DNA from: Saksenaea vasiformis B4078
Taxonomy: Eukaryota > Mucoromycota > Mucoromycetes > Mucorales > Saksenaeaceae
Reading direction: 5' to 3'
Assembly (NCBI GenBank): GCA_000697055.1
Contig: JNDT01002356.1
Coordinates: 186,001 to 250,000, forward strand
Length of the DNA: 64,000 nucleotides
Below the pieces are notes generated by a model. That model was not told the origin of the DNA, made no database searches, and saw nothing but the letters and a program-made list of their open reading frames with translations. Positions within the stretch are counted from its first letter, which is position 1; every line of letters begins with the position of its first letter. This document shows positions 23,378 through 36,246 of this stretch, piece by piece. The translations under genes and the position numbers were made by a program.

Positions 23378-24965
23378 ATGGATCAAGACACAGAGGGCAA
23401 GATCGATAAAGAGACGTCGCTTACTGGGGATGTTGACAAGGATCTCAAGAAATCATCGTGCGACCACTTCGTTCGATTAAAAGAAGGTGAACGACTTTCA
23501 ATAACATTCGAAATCCTGACATATATCTCCAGCTTTCTGCTGTACTATTTGTGTGGAATATTTTGATATACCACATACATTGGAGTGTGGTACGTCCTAG
23601 GCAATAGCGTCTGTCTGTTTACGCGTTACTGATCAATCGATCATTATAGGACATACCTTTTGTGCGGAATGTCTGATTCAATGGCTGGCTAGACAGAAAC
23701 AATGTCCTACATGTAGACAGGTCATTGCTCGTCGTCCTGTTCCGTCCTACACGGTACAACATCAAGGTATCCTTTCTGACTGGGGATCATTTCTTTTTCT
23801 TTTTCTTTTTTTTTCCTTACCGTTTTTTATTAGTGCATGCGTTTAAAAAATGTTTCCGTGAGGAGTGTGGCATAACAACCAGCATAGTTGAGGAAGTGAA
23901 ATACCAAAGTCCTGATCATATGTGGGGTGAACTTTTCCCGATAAACAACAGGACAACCTATATCCAAGATGCAGATGATGATGTGTAAGTTTTGTTAAAG
24001 GTATATCTATTTATGGGAGACTCATCTCGATTCTGAATAGCCGTCGCTGTGCTATCTGTTCTTGGGAACTTGAACCGGATGGTATATGTGAACATTGCGG
24101 TTTTCGCTACAACATTCCAGCAGAGGAGGAGTCACAAGAGAGTATGGAAGAAGAGGAAGAAGAAGAGGGAGACTTGGAAGGATTTGTTGTAGGCGATTCT
24201 GAAATAGAACACGATACAGACGCTAGTGAGGATGATGATTCCGAAAGCAGTTCCGAGGATGACGCTAGAGACAATCAATCAATGTACTTGCGAAACAATA
24301 ATAACAACAACCGTCGTCCTGGCAATCGTTTGAACGAGGTCGTCTGTCTAAGTTCCGACGATGAGTTTGATCAACGTCCGCGCAGCAGCAGTAGTAGTAA
24401 CCGACGTGCCCCTGCCATTTTATGGGATGACGAAGAAGAAGAAGAACATTATCGTGGCATTGCTGACCAAGACACGTCGCATTCTGAAAAGAGTTCGGAC
24501 GACAGCGCGACATCCGATGACGACGATTCAGACTTAAATACGAGGATAGCCGTCGCTTTGGCTGGCCATAGAGACGAAGATTCTGACAGAACATCTACAT
24601 CGGATGAATCATCATCGCAACAGAGCACAGACTCGGATCAAGACAGTGATACTGCGAATATGGTCTTTGATGAACAGACGTCAGATAGTTCGTCCGACAC
24701 CAATGAACCTAACGGCTATATCTCGCCATCCGATAGCGAAGCGTCTGACAATGATGATATAAACCAAGAAAGTGAACCGACCAGCGAGGAATCGTGGTCC
24801 GTTTCCGACGCGTCTGATGGCAGCGAGATAGCGAGGCCCACACGAAAACGCATTGTGATTTCATCCGAAGATGAAGACGATGTCTTTCAACAGGAACCAC
24901 CCATAGTGTCGCACAGCAACAAACGCTCTCGAAAGAAAAAGGGAAAACACCACCGACGTTTCTGA
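23378..24965 (+). CDS. RING-type E3 ubiquitin ligase with acidic Ser-rich tail
   Basis: Exons 23378-23486, 23533-23589, 23650-23766, 23834-23984 and 24041-24965 join in frame to 452 residues. A C3HC4 RING finger spans about 40-77 (CTIC...CGHTFCAEC...CPTCRQ). A second four-Cys knuckle lies at about 148-164 (CAIC...CEHC). From about 175 onward the protein is a long Asp/Glu/Ser-rich disordered tail with many SDSE/SSDDE tracts and a basic C-terminus (KRSRKKKGKHHRRF), which may be a nuclear localisation signal. The RING supports E2-dependent ubiquitin transfer. The acidic Ser tracts could be CK2 sites or SUMO-interacting-type patches, but that is inference. The start is the first ATG in frame with the RING. 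Confidence 0.85.
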
Positions 24966-25331
24966 GTCAAGCACATAAATTACTTGCCAAGTAGCCTGAT
25001 CTGTGAATCATCCTTCTTTTTTTAAGAGAAAAAGAAAAGCTGCTCCTGGCGGTTTTTGTTCAAAATAATGTATCATTATGGCGCATAGTAGTAATGCCTT
25101 ATCGGCTTTGTTTTTTTTTTTTTAAAAAAAAAAAATTGTATGAAATCATTCGTTCGTTCGTCTCATCCAAAATAGCGATATCAATAAACACTGTTTTTTT
25201 TTTTTGACCAACAAAAAAAAAGAGAACTCGTAGGATCACGTGTGGAAGTGTGTGGGAAAGGGGTCCCGTTCCTTTCGTCGTTGCCCGTTTTCTTTTCTTT
25301 TCTTTCTTCTTTTTTTTTTCTTTTTGCGTGT
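24966..25331. other. intergenic region with homopolymer runs
   Basis: Contains a T/A run near 25110-25135 and T tracts near 25195. It lies between two plus-strand genes and has no other structure. Confidence 0.5.
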
Positions 25332-26237
25332 ATGGACCGGTGGCGTCAACTGTGTGTTCAAGCGTTTGACAATGATGCCGATGCTACTCATGTTGTTCTT
25401 TTTGTCGAGGGATGTGGTCGACAGACAGAGCATGGACATACGGTGACGTTAAGTAAGACGACACCAAAGTACGATATCACACGTGCCATGCTCGAGCAGA
25501 TCGGATTTCAACGTCTCCATGACGAAGACGAAAAGAATGCAGACTATGTTTTGCCAAATGAGACATGGATGGAATATGCAAAGGTTAAACGTCAGGCACG
25601 TGAAGCGTGGCATGAGGAACGGCAGGCTCGACTAGCCCAACGCCTGCAAGAGGCTCTGACCGAATTTGACGCGCTGCCTTTGACACACGACCACCGATTG
25701 GCACTGGTGCGAGAATTTGCGCTGCAACACCAGACCGATGTCGGATCTGTGCCGTTTCTCCGTGGCTTTGTTGGGCTGCTTCAATATCAACTGTACAAAG
25801 ACAGATTGGTCGAATGGCAGGTGAGTGAGTACGTGCTGACGCAAAACGGCGAGGAGGCGATGCTGGCGTACATCCGTCTACTACGCGGCGTTCTCGGATT
25901 GCAACTCGTGTATCGGGATCAAACCGAACAGCCAAGTGTAACTATTATTACGATCACAAACGAGCCAACGATCATCACCTGGCGCATGAATGCTTCATTG
26001 TCTGACGATCAATTGTCGGATATACTGAAAGCACTGCCACAGATGCCTCATCCGTCCAGATCATTCTCCTCCTCCTCGACTCAGGCCTCTTATACACTTT
26101 GTGATATCCCTCGCGAACGATCATCACCACCACTTCATTTACTACTTTCACCTCGAACCCTATTTCATTGGCTAGGTATTCTGATCCGCCGTTGTTGTTC
26201 ATTGCTCAAAACCCCAAGATCATCCTCACCACTTTAA
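25332..26237 (+). CDS. hypothetical protein, 301 residues
   Basis: A single open frame starts at ATG 25332, following a pyrimidine-rich leader. The first two thirds look like a soluble alpha-helical protein: ITRAMLEQIGFQRL, then a charged helix EEAWHEERQ-like stretch from about 105 rich in Arg, Glu and Ala. The last 60 residues are Ser-rich and end with a short hydrophobic, basic segment (LFHWLGILIRRCC). No family is recognised. Sustained coding over 900 bp with a balanced composition supports a real gene; an unseen 3' intron could change the last residues. It converges with uL13 at about 170 bp. Confidence 0.6.
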   Translation: MDRWRQLCVQAFDNDADATHVVLFVEGCGRQTEHGHTVTLSKTTPKYDITRAMLEQIGFQRLHDEDEKNADYVLPNETWMEYAKVKRQAREAWHEERQARLAQRLQEALTEFDALPLTHDHRLALVREFALQHQTDVGSVPFLRGFVGLLQYQLYKDRLVEWQVSEYVLTQNGEEAMLAYIRLLRGVLGLQLVYRDQTEQPSVTIITITNEPTIITWRMNASLSDDQLSDILKALPQMPHPSRSFSSSSTQASYTLCDIPRERSSPPLHLLLSPRTLFHWLGILIRRCCSLLKTPRSSSPL

Positions 26238-26408
26238 ACTATATTTTAAATCATAATATAAAGCCGCTTGCTTTACGGAGTTCTCCCGCGTCACAAAAAA
26301 AAAAAATTCGCTTCCTCTTTTTTTTTTTTTATTCTACACGCGTACTAAAAGAAAGTACTTTGACAATGTGTGTGTATGGTTTCTTTTTTTGTCAACGTAG
26401 TTGTCATT

Positions 26409-27225
26409 TTAGTTACCAAGAGCGACAATGGAAGCATTGACATCCTTGAGAGCGGTGGCCTGGGACTCGATGGCCTTGTTCTTGATGGCCTGGAGAGCAA
26501 CCTTGCGCTGGTAGTAAGCGGCGCTCTTAGCCTTACGCTTGTCTTCAAGCTTGGCAACGACGTCCTGGTACTTCCAGCCGACTTCGTGGGAGATGCGGCC
26601 AAGAGTGGTGTACTTGCGACCGGGCTTGAGCTTGAGGACGCGGAGAGCATCGGGAACAACCACACGCTTGACGCGGTCATAGGGAGGGGGGACACCCTCG
26701 AACAACTTAATGCGGTCCAAAGCAGCGGCACCACGAGCGGTCTTGTGGGGGATCATACCGCGGATAGCCTTGTACAAGATGCGGGAGGGAGCGCGGAAAT
26801 GGAAGGCACCGTGGCGGGGGTTGACAATACAACGCTTGCGAAGGTAGGCGTGGTACTTCACTGTAAAATAAAAAAAAAAAAAAAAGAGAAAAAGTGTCAT
26901 GGTGAGATGGGAAGTTCCACATCGCTCACAATTTTTTCTTCTTTTTTACGCCATTCTCTTCTAACTTACACTTGTTACGGAAAAACTCGCCGGACACATT
27001 GAGTTCCTCACAACGGACAACAACGACCTTTTGGCCGCTGAGAGCTTGCTTGGAAACGATGGAAGCGAGACGTCCGAGAAGATGACCCTTGCCGTCAATG
27101 ACAACAACCTAAATCACATGGCGAATCACACACGTCAAAAACAAGACCCAAAAAATCCGTGAGTTTTCGTGCTGCCAAGGTTTGAAACGGTTTCGTCGAC
27201 GCTTTACCTTTTCAAAAGTCGACAT
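26409..27225 (-). CDS. RPL16: 60S ribosomal protein uL13 (L13a/L16)
   Basis: Exons 27225-27208, 27108-26970 and 26860-26409 join in frame to 202 residues, the usual length. It opens [22 protein letters not shown] and continues [52 protein letters not shown] and [22 protein letters not shown], all hallmarks of eukaryotic uL13. It is a structural protein of the large cytosolic subunit. The first exon is only six codons, a pattern frequent in fungal ribosomal protein genes. Codon use is strongly biased, as expected for high expression. Confidence 0.97.
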
Positions 27226-27716
27226 TGTTGAACAGGAGAGAAGAGAAGGAACCAATTTTTTCCCCAAATTGATGTGTTATTTTTTTCTTCGCGCCTATGT
27301 GGCTTGTGTGTGACGTTGTTGGTTCAAAGCCCGCCTTTTTTTTTTTTTTTGGTTACCTCGGACAGTGCTACTGCTCATTGCTCTGTGGCGGCGAATCAGA
27401 AAATTCCATAGTGCAGTATCATTTATTATTACTATTCTATTGATTTAATTATCGACAGTAAACCAAAAATAAAAAATAAAAAAAGCTTCAGTGTCAGGAT
27501 CATGGTAATAAAGATAACAGTCTCATTATTCTAAGGGCTGCACTATTGTTCCATCGCATGCTACAGTATCAATTGCAATGGGATCTAGTCGAACAGAACC
27601 CTTTAACGACAAAAACTACTACTTTTTTTTTATTTATTGAAATGAAAAACGGGGGTATGATTATTTTGGATCTTGGATGATAAGATAATAGTAGCTTTTC
27701 TTTCTTTTTTTTTTTT
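27226..27716. other. intergenic region
   Basis: Promoter of uL13 plus the 3' flank of the coiled-coil gene. T runs at about 27330 and 27700. No further signal is seen. Confidence 0.5.
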
Positions 27717-30277
27717 TTAGCATCGTTTGATCTTCTGTTTCACTTTGCTGAGCTGAGAATCTACCTCGTCCAGCATTTCTTCAAGTTCTTCTTTTCTTCT
27801 ACGTGATTGGTGTCCTCCACCAGTCAATGGGATCTTTGAATAATGCGATTGGAGCTATTAATAAACAAGTAAATCATCTCGGCTTGTTCATAGAAAACAA
27901 GCACGTACCTTTTCTTTCTCTTTCGTTAGCCGCATCAATTGATGATCTAGGTCATCCTCCTGACCGGATGTAGATCCGTTAGATATGGAAGACTTGCATT
28001 CCATTGTTCCACATGGCTTTGTAATAATGCAATCATGACATGATGGGCTAGACAAAAGGAGAGAAGGTGCAGGAGAAACATTCGTGCTCTGCGTCGCCGC
28101 AGATTCACCTGCGTCATGATATTTACTAGGGTGAATCTCGGGTGATGTATTAGATATTCCTGTGGGTTGGATGGGGGTACTAGGTAATGAAATGCATCAG
28201 GAGAATCATCTTTTAGGATATCCTTAGTTTCTTACGTAGGTCGTGACTTCCTAGAAGACCTATCGTCTTCTGCAATGACTGCCTGAGCCGTAATAAGTTG
28301 ATCCATAGTAGATGTTAGGATTCGAATTTGATCTTGAGCTTGCCCAAGTTGATGCTAAAGACAACTGGATTAGAGCAATTTTTTTAAAAAAAAAGTGAAG
28401 ACTTGCCTTGAGTTGATCGATTTCATTATCTTTTTGTTTCAATTGACTTCGCAACCCTTCCTTTTCCTCAGCCGTTTGGCGTTGGAATTTCTACACACAT
28501 AAAAAAAAAACATGAGGCGTTTGCTTTCCTGCGAACTGATTGATTGACAACTAACCTCCAGTTCAGATTTAGCTTGCTCAGTCGCAAACGAATAATCTCT
28601 ATGATTAGCTGTAAGCCTCTTTTTTTTTTTTCTCTCTCTCTCTCTCTTTTTGTATAGCTAAAGAAGGATTTACCTTGCATTATCAGAGGCCACTTTTAAT
28701 TTTTCAAGTAGCATATCAAGATCTTCATCTTTGTGTTGATTTGCTAGCTGGCTTTCTTCCAGCTTTTGAGATAAAGTTGTCTTTTCATTTGTCAGCTCAT
28801 CCACCATCTGGCTGAAATAATCAAGATCTTTGCTAATAGCTAAATTGGAACCACGTAAGAAGGGATCAGAAGAGAAAGAGAAAGAAAAAAAGATGGGCAT
28901 GTTACCTTCTTTCTGTTTTTGCAGGACACGGACAATGGCACGTTCCTTTTCTAGTTCTTCTTTTAGGAATATGTCGTCTGGTGCCTGATCATACGTTGTA
29001 TCATCACTGGTAGTGGAGCTTACGACACTCGGACTGCTACTTGAATCCGTAGAATCAGCCCGTTGTTCACCATCGCTATCATTATCGAAGCTTTTGCTAG
29101 CTTTCGGTCCATCTGGTTTCTTCAAACCACGTGGTCGTGGCGTAGCGATGGTTGATGGTTTTCGTAGCCGAGTTGCTGTCTTGTTCGCGTTGGGTTTTGT
29201 GGGAGATCGTTGGGATTGGCTGCTTCGGCTCGGCGTCGGTCTCGGGATTGTCTTTTTTGGACTATCCGCGGATGGTTTCTTTTTAGCGCTTAGTTGACTG
29301 TCAGGAGAGGGTGGTGGGTCATGCGTGACGGCGGCGGTTGCGGGTTGTAATTGTTGTTGTTGTTGTGGTGGTGGTGGTGGCGTCGTCGGTGGTGGAGGAG
29401 ATGCAGCAGTAGTAGTTTCAATTGTATTTTTCTTAACTGCCTCCTCTTGTTCCTCCCGTTTTTTTCCCTCATGTTTTGTTTCCTTTTCTTCTGGTTCCTC
29501 ATGGATCGACTGTTCTGTGCCTGACAGTAGACGACGATCACCGGCAGATAGCATGAGTGACGGTTTACGTGTTATTCCTCGAGCTTCGTAAACTGGCGGT
29601 GGCAGTGGAGGAGATGGTGTTTGCTGCTGACGATGCTTGATAGGATCGACTAATCAGAACAGAACAGAACAGAACAGAACAGAACAGACAGATAGGTGAG
29701 TATGACCCTGGTTAACAATCTTTTTCTTTTTCTTCTTCTTCTTCTTCTTCTCGGTCACACCCACGTTCACCTAACCGTTGCACGTGGCTCTCTTTTCCAT
29801 CAAGTAAATAGCCATGTGCAAGATCCTCAGCACCTTTGAAGGGAAACATGCTTAATGGTGATGACATCGTATGTGATAATCCGGCATGATAACTTTGACG
29901 CTTTTTCAGCATCTGCGGTGAAGTCAAATTTTGAATTTTATGCGTAAAGAGTCCGCTACCAAAATAAAAATAAAAAACAGATTAAATTAAATTTGTTATA
30001 CACTCTTTTTTTTTTTCGCTCACCTCAGTCTACGGTTCTTCATATCCGCCATATCACGTATATCATGTCGAGGTATTGGTGTCGACGGTGGTGGGTTACC
30101 CGCTAGAAAATAATAGAAAGGCGATTGAACGTCAGGCAATGGATTATGTATGATTTTGGGAATGTTTTTACCTAGGGAAAAGGAAGACTGCGACGTAGTA
30201 GACGTTGTCTTATTCTTACCCAAGGTAAATTTCTTCCAAAACTTCTGTGCAGGTGATTTTTCCTTCGTCGTCGACAT
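27717..30277 (-). CDS. coiled-coil protein of unknown function, 662 residues
   Basis: Ten exons join in frame: 30277-30172, 30102-30024, 29955-29717, 29649-28906, 28839-28674, 28598-28556, 28490-28407, 28354-28236, 28179-27909 and 27854-27717. The N-terminus is basic (STTKEKSPAQKFWKKFTLGK). A Pro/Gln/Ser-rich and basic disordered part follows to about 370. Coiled-coil heptads run from about 380 to 525 (KEELEKERAIVRVLQKQKE; LLEKLKVASDNAR; LRSQLKQKDNEIDQLK). A second low-complexity stretch precedes a terminal coil (RRRKEELEEMLDEVDSQLSKVKQ). The layout suggests a cytoskeletal or polarity scaffold, but no family is recognised. The seventh intron (28355-28406) begins GC rather than GT, and the third begins with a weak GTTAAC. 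Confidence 0.75.
29656..29688 (+). repeat. (AGAAC)n pentanucleotide microsatellite
   Basis: About six tandem copies of AGAAC lie inside the third intron (29650-29716) of the coiled-coil gene. They end close to the donor side of that intron. Confidence 0.85.
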
Positions 30278-33200
30278 GAAGGCGATGAAGAAGATTGCAA
30301 ATGGAAGGGAAACGGGGAAAAGGAATGAATGTGGGATCAAGGAGAACCTTTTACACAGTTGTTAAGATATAGGGGACAGACACCGTTCACTTGACAAGTT
30401 TCAACTCTATAACTCGCATTGTGTGTGTATATGTATACTCGCGCCTGCTTGTTTCAGCAACCTTTTTTTTTTTTTACTCACGCGGGGAAAAACACGAACT
30501 AATACCCCGCAAACGCTGTCCTTTTTCCTCTTTGTGTGTGTGTATATGTATATGTGTATATGTATGTGTCTCATGGCCAACTTTTTCTCGGTCCTAATTT
30601 TTTGCCTCCCCCTCTCTCTCCCCTTCTTAGGTTTGCAACGGGGTGAATCATATCGGTTTACTATAGACAAACATCATGAACTCTGATAGATGGAACCCAT
30701 AAAGTTAAGAGGTTTGGTATTTAGCTATTACATCTCTCTAGGACATTTTTGGTTATGGAGACAATTTTTTTTGTTTCCTCGTGCCACACTGTCAAATTGT
30801 ATGACAGCTAAAATAAAAAAAGGAACTACGATGCGGATCTTCCGGATGACTGAATTCTGTTATGGCATAACCGAAACCCCATTTTGCTCGCATGATGACT
30901 TTGTTAGGGATCAAAAGCCATCTCTATTATTTATGACCGGAGCTATGCTTCGAGAAACAATTACGATTTGCTTACCTCCGTACATCTTTGTTCTGTATAA
31001 AATAAAGGCACAACCAGAAGGTGCAAGACGTGCGATGATCTAATTATTATTATTCATGCGCAGGTTTTTTAGTCTACTGCCGGTAATCATTTCTCTCATC
31101 TCTTTTTGATTGTGGCTTTGTTATTTATTTGAGAGCATTGTCAACGTGTACAACATACTATGATAACCGCGTCTCATCCTAAACGGTTATCGTCCCGACA
31201 GAGATTAACTTTAATTAGTTGTTCCGATAATGACACGACAACAACAACAACAAACGATCCACTTTAGAAGCATTTACCATGTTGGTATATACACCCGAGA
31301 ACGTTACGCGTCAAAATTCATCGAGACAACTAAAAGTGCCGCATCTAACCCACGCCCGGCATGAGTCTCTTTGGCAGAGGAACGAAGGGTAAAAGGGGGT
31401 TATTCGTTTGCCAGTAGTAGTACTGAGCGGTGCAACCTGTTTTGCAGCATGCCAAACTCCCTGCCGATGTCTCCTGCTGCATCTCCTGGAAAACTGTGGG
31501 TTGACCACGCTTAACTGCATCCCTCTCCTCACAAATACATCCACAGATGAGTAAATTCCATACTTCCTTTACCATAGGCAGTCAACTAAGAGTCGATCAC
31601 CTTCCTTTACCCCATCCCATCCAATACTGTTCAGGAGTCAGAATGCTCTTAATATGTGACAATGAGAATAAGAACTCTAGAAAGTTTTTAACAAGATACA
31701 CACAGTAAACGATCGAATCTCTTGTCACTAAACTTTTGTTTGGCGTCCGTAAAAGAGAATCTATACAGAAAGGTAAGGTGAAGGGTTTCCCCGCCGTTGC
31801 CCTACACTCACGCCCTGATCAGCCACCTGACTGATACCTAAGCTTTTTTTTTTTTTTTTACCCAAGCTATATCGCAGCAGCTAGCACGACTGCATTTACG
31901 CCGGAAGCGTTAGACTGCGGAAAAGTTCCCGTCTTTTTTTTTCTCTTTCCCCAAAAAAGGACAGTGGATCACTTTACTATCATGCCTGTCACTCCACTGA
32001 CTCATTTGTTTGTTGTACGGGGATACATGCTTCCAGAATGCTTGATCATTATTCAATCATTTGGTTAACCTGCATGGAGCAACCTAACAGGTTATTTCAA
32101 ATGATGTGCAATGATCCCAGCGATATTTGGCTCTGCAGATAAACATAGCCTTGCGTGATCACATCTTGATCATCAAAATTCACTAATATTTGTGGCAAAA
32201 ACCCGCAGAACTTAGGCCTGACATGTTTACTATGACAACTAAGAATATTCCCACGTGTTTATATAATATGCAGCGAGTCAAAAGTGTGAACTTGGTGGAT
32301 TTCGAAGGACACACACACTCCATCCGTTAGACAGACGTTACTTCTTTTTTTTTTCGTTATGAGTGGGCTGGAACCGGTCTGAAAGACTGATACAAATCGC
32401 ACAAACTTCTGTTTCTTATTATTACCTGAAAATCTTCAAGTCAGTGCCCCCATCCAGGGGGAAAAAAAAAAAGGAAAAACCTAGGCTATGACACGTGCTT
32501 TTGTCACATTCCACGGTTAGTGCCATAGGCCCGCACCTGAAACACGTAGAACGCGCGTTTTTCTTTTGATCTCGAATACAATCGTGACGATGGATGGGTT
32601 GCACACCATCTAACTTTAGACCTTTTCAATTTACTTGTAGAAAAAAAATAGATCAACTATCCTATCTCTCCCACTCTATTTACGCATGAGATTCAATATA
32701 CTCCAAGGGATAGCAGCTCTTACACATTCGTAACATTTGAAATTGAACGGAGTTTTACGGTTTTATCTCGCATGCCACACACACACACACACACTCTCTC
32801 TCTCTCCCTTAATCTATTTGTCTGCGTGCGTAGATACAACGGTAAGATTAACCCCACATGCACCTCAGACAAAGTGAAAATATTACTACTACTATCCTGC
32901 CATTAATGATTGCATAAAGTCAATCCCACCAAATTAATTTCTCCATCAAGGAGATTTTAAACCAGCGGGAATACGCTAAAGGAGAACTTCCACGCATAAC
33001 TATGTGTCTCTCTCTCTCTCCACATTTTTTTCCTTTTTTCAGAGAATAGTAGTATAACGCGCCACACGTATGAAGATTAACTTCCTGCAGCGTTTAAGCT
33101 TGTCGTATAGTCCATCACAGTTACTAAACGGGACATCGTTAACGCTAATTTCCATTGAATGCCATTATTTGTTATGCAAAAGTATGCACAAGGTACAGGA

Positions 33201-35297
33201 GACATGCCTGTAATAAAAAAAATAACTTTTTTCATAAAGAACACAATTCATCCAATGGAAATAGACTATTTGAATGATATAGCACTCTTTACAACAACCA
33301 ATGAGTGGCTGTGAAGTTGTGGCAAATCAACCACTTTCCTCACGTTGATCGTCAATGCATGTATTTCACGTAAAGAGTTCCTTACATGAATTTACAGCAG
33401 TAAAGGCCAGTAGAGCTATGATGATGATGGTGAACATCTTTATCTAATCAATCATTCATTGCTATTGTATGATATTGAAGGTTTTCTCAAACTAGTTCTA
33501 GACATATGACCCCGCAGACATTTTTACAGGCGCGGTTACCGTGTCGTTATGGACTCCACGCGCGTATATATGGAAGGCGTTGTAGTAGTGCCACTATCGG
33601 TTCGGGTTTCTTGTACACGACAGCGCGGCGGTTATGAAGGATTGGATGGGAGCAAGTCCCCATTGAGCGCTATCCGGAACTGTTGGGACTATAGTCAATG
33701 ACTATGGATAGGTCGCTAGGAACTATAGCCGACAGCCTACGAAAGGAAAGTCATCATCTTCCAATGGCTGTTCAGAATCAGGTGTGTGTTGAAACATTCG
33801 GCTGGTGCCAGCAATCGCGGTGCATAGAGCGGCTTGAATGTCACGATTTCGCATTGACCTGCTGGCTTTTTTTTTTGAAACGGATTCTCTGCACCCATAC
33901 ATATCGAGATCGCATGAAGGGATATCTTTTTCTGTTATTGTTGTCTCAGACTTTCTCCGTTTCTTTCTTCGTCTTCGGTCTTATTTACTGATTCGGAATA
34001 GTGGAGCCAGATCTGTGATGTAAGGTATTCGTCAATCATGCCCGCGCTGTCGAGTGTGCTAGGGCTGCTGAACGCTTAACTTTGGTCCTCTTCTTTTTGC
34101 ATGTCCCTTGATACGCGACCCAACACTGGTATCTGGGGTCTCGATAAGCATGATTGGGAGGGAATTCTGTTTTCCGGCGTTGTGCTATGATTGAAGTTCG
34201 TGATACTTGGGTTGGCCGTAGTTTTTGAAGGTCTGTAGAAATGGGAACACAGCGCATTTCCTTCTCATTCCATCTCTCTGTAATATCAGCTCTCGGCTCC
34301 TTTTTCAAGGAATCCGATAGATGGGCAAGTAGACGTGGTGTAGATATTCAAGACCTCGATAGTACGGAGTTCAACGTTATAAAGAGGTTTAATCTTTTTA
34401 TCAGGGATCAAAATTGTCTAGTCTGATAGATTGCTTGCAAACTATGATGCACTAGTTGTTCGTTTCATTATACGTCTCACACTTTTTCAAACCTCTCATG
34501 ACTCTTCCATACAATTGCTCGTCCACGCGAAACGGATGATCTGTCAGAAACGTCATTCTTTCCCATCTCCTCCACGTTTTCCTCCATAGTTCTGATTCTG
34601 CTCAATCCGCTGAGCGACCAATTGCTGTTCGGATGCTTCGTTGATGATGATTCATCTCCGGGAGTAGAGTTATCTTTCTGCGGAAAGCTATTCATCTCTT
34701 CCCTTATGTAGTGTCACATCTCCGATGATGAATGCTTCACCGACGATGGGCCTGGCCGCAAATCTTTGGTCCATTGTCGACACAAATTGAGGAGCTTTGC
34801 CGCATTGTATCTACATGTAGTAGAACATGGCATTGTCTTTTCTGCCATGTCCCCTTTGAAAGCAAACCGAAAGGCATTGTTATTACTGTCTATTTCTTCT
34901 GTCGGCCTGCTTATCCAGTACTACAAACGTGAATACCCAATTAACTTTTTGGCGTAGTGCTGGGGCAGCCAGCATATGTATTTTTTGGCGGATTCACCAC
35001 TAGCGAAATTTTATTGTTAAACACTATTCGCTTCTTCCCCTGCACTCACGTCTTATGATACATCATAGAATTTTTTTTTTTTTTTTTACTTGGTATTATT
35101 AAAGAAGCAGTAAATTCATATTGTGTTCAGTATGTGGAGATGGCTATGGTTAATTTCTTTGTTTTGTTTTGTAATCCTACGCATAAGGTGACAGAGTTAC
35201 TGAATTTCAATCGTGGGGGGAGGGGATACCCTGTTATTTTACAGATCCTTATCTGGAAACACTTGATGCTAGCACGAAGAGAGGTTTGTCAAAAGAT
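30278..35297. other. 5-kb gene-poor region
   Basis: No gene can be supported. The region has frequent T runs, a CA/CT compound microsatellite (32776-32807) and short frames only. Minus-strand frames at 34036-34308 and 34477-34695 are the most protein-like (the first has Cys/Lys/Arg-rich sequence), but they lack domain matches I can name. Decayed transposon sequence is the simplest reading. Confidence 0.55.
32776..32807 (+). repeat. (CA)n(CT)n compound microsatellite
   Basis: About nine CA units followed by about seven CT units in the gene-poor stretch. No gene context. Confidence 0.85.
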
Positions 35298-36246
35298 CTA
35301 CGGATGTTGAATCGGTTGATGTGCAAAGGCTGCAAAGATTAGATCTAAACCGGAGATCGCGGTGCTAGCTGTAGACCGCACGAGGTCCTTCATTTGGTCG
35401 GCGAAGTCGATACTGAGGGTGGACGAACCACCAGGAGCTGGAGCTGGACTTAGTTGATTTCTTATCATATTGATGACATTCATGATCATCGTGAAGGCCA
35501 TCTTGAAGGCCACCTTGAGCACCATTTTTACCACGAGCTTAATATAAAACATGGGGCTCACGAATGGTATGGGAAATAGCTGCCGTGCGACAGGGATAGA
35601 ACGGCGGGCGATGGCGAGTCCATTTGAATCCCCCTCTCCAGTCAACAACGGTGCCAGGATGCCATCCGTAACGCTCCTGGCGATGTTAATAAGCCCGGTT
35701 GCTATATCGTTAGCCAAAATATTGGTCTCGTTGAGGACTTGTCTAACAACAGCCACGGCGGTGACGAGTAGCCGATCAAAGTCGTCACCGAATGGACCCA
35801 TCACCGCGGAAAATGGACGTGTCCGCACGATCGTATTGATGGATTCTTCCACTTGTAAGAGGAACGGATTAACGCCCGTGAACAAGGAAAGCGCAGCATC
35901 AAAGACACCATCAATGACAACTAAAATGGGACTACCAGGTGGTGCCTGCTCAACATGATATACCTCCTTGCCAGTGGTCAATTGTTTGTTTGGATTTTGT
36001 TGATCGTTCTCAACAGACGGAACGCTATGTCCATGTAGTTTCAGCGCATGGTTATCCACTGCGGAAGGAACCTTGGTAGGTGTAGCGATAGACTAAAAAG
36101 TTATATCTGCTTAGCGTTAAAGAATAAAACACGCATTATCATCACAACGCTACCGTGGATGGTGTTAGTTCTTCTGCGAGTGGAACAGATACAGCTAAGG
36201 TCAGAGGAACAATAAACAAGCTGATCTTCAGAACACAAATCCTCAT
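35298..36246 (-). CDS. putative secreted protein, 295 residues
   Basis: Exons 36246-36154 and 36092-35298 join in frame. The first 20 residues form a clear signal peptide (MRICVLKISLFIVPLTLAVS). The mature part has a polar N-terminal section, then a long helical body rich in Val, Ile, Leu and Ala, with stretches such as VDGVFDAALSLFTGVNPFLL-like and LVVKMVLKVAFKMAFTMIM that are amphipathic or membrane-active in character. There are few Cys residues and no catalytic motif I recognise. Secretion is inferred from the signal peptide; function is unknown. It could be a cell-surface or effector-like protein. Confidence 0.7.

Noticed and set aside
26370..27002. A 210-codon plus-strand frame over uL13
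   Set aside because: Antisense shadow of a highly biased ribosomal gene.
34036..34308. A Lys/Arg/Cys-containing frame as a decayed transposase tail
   Set aside because: The resemblance to piggyBac-type C-terminal cysteine domains is weak and most cysteines are missing.
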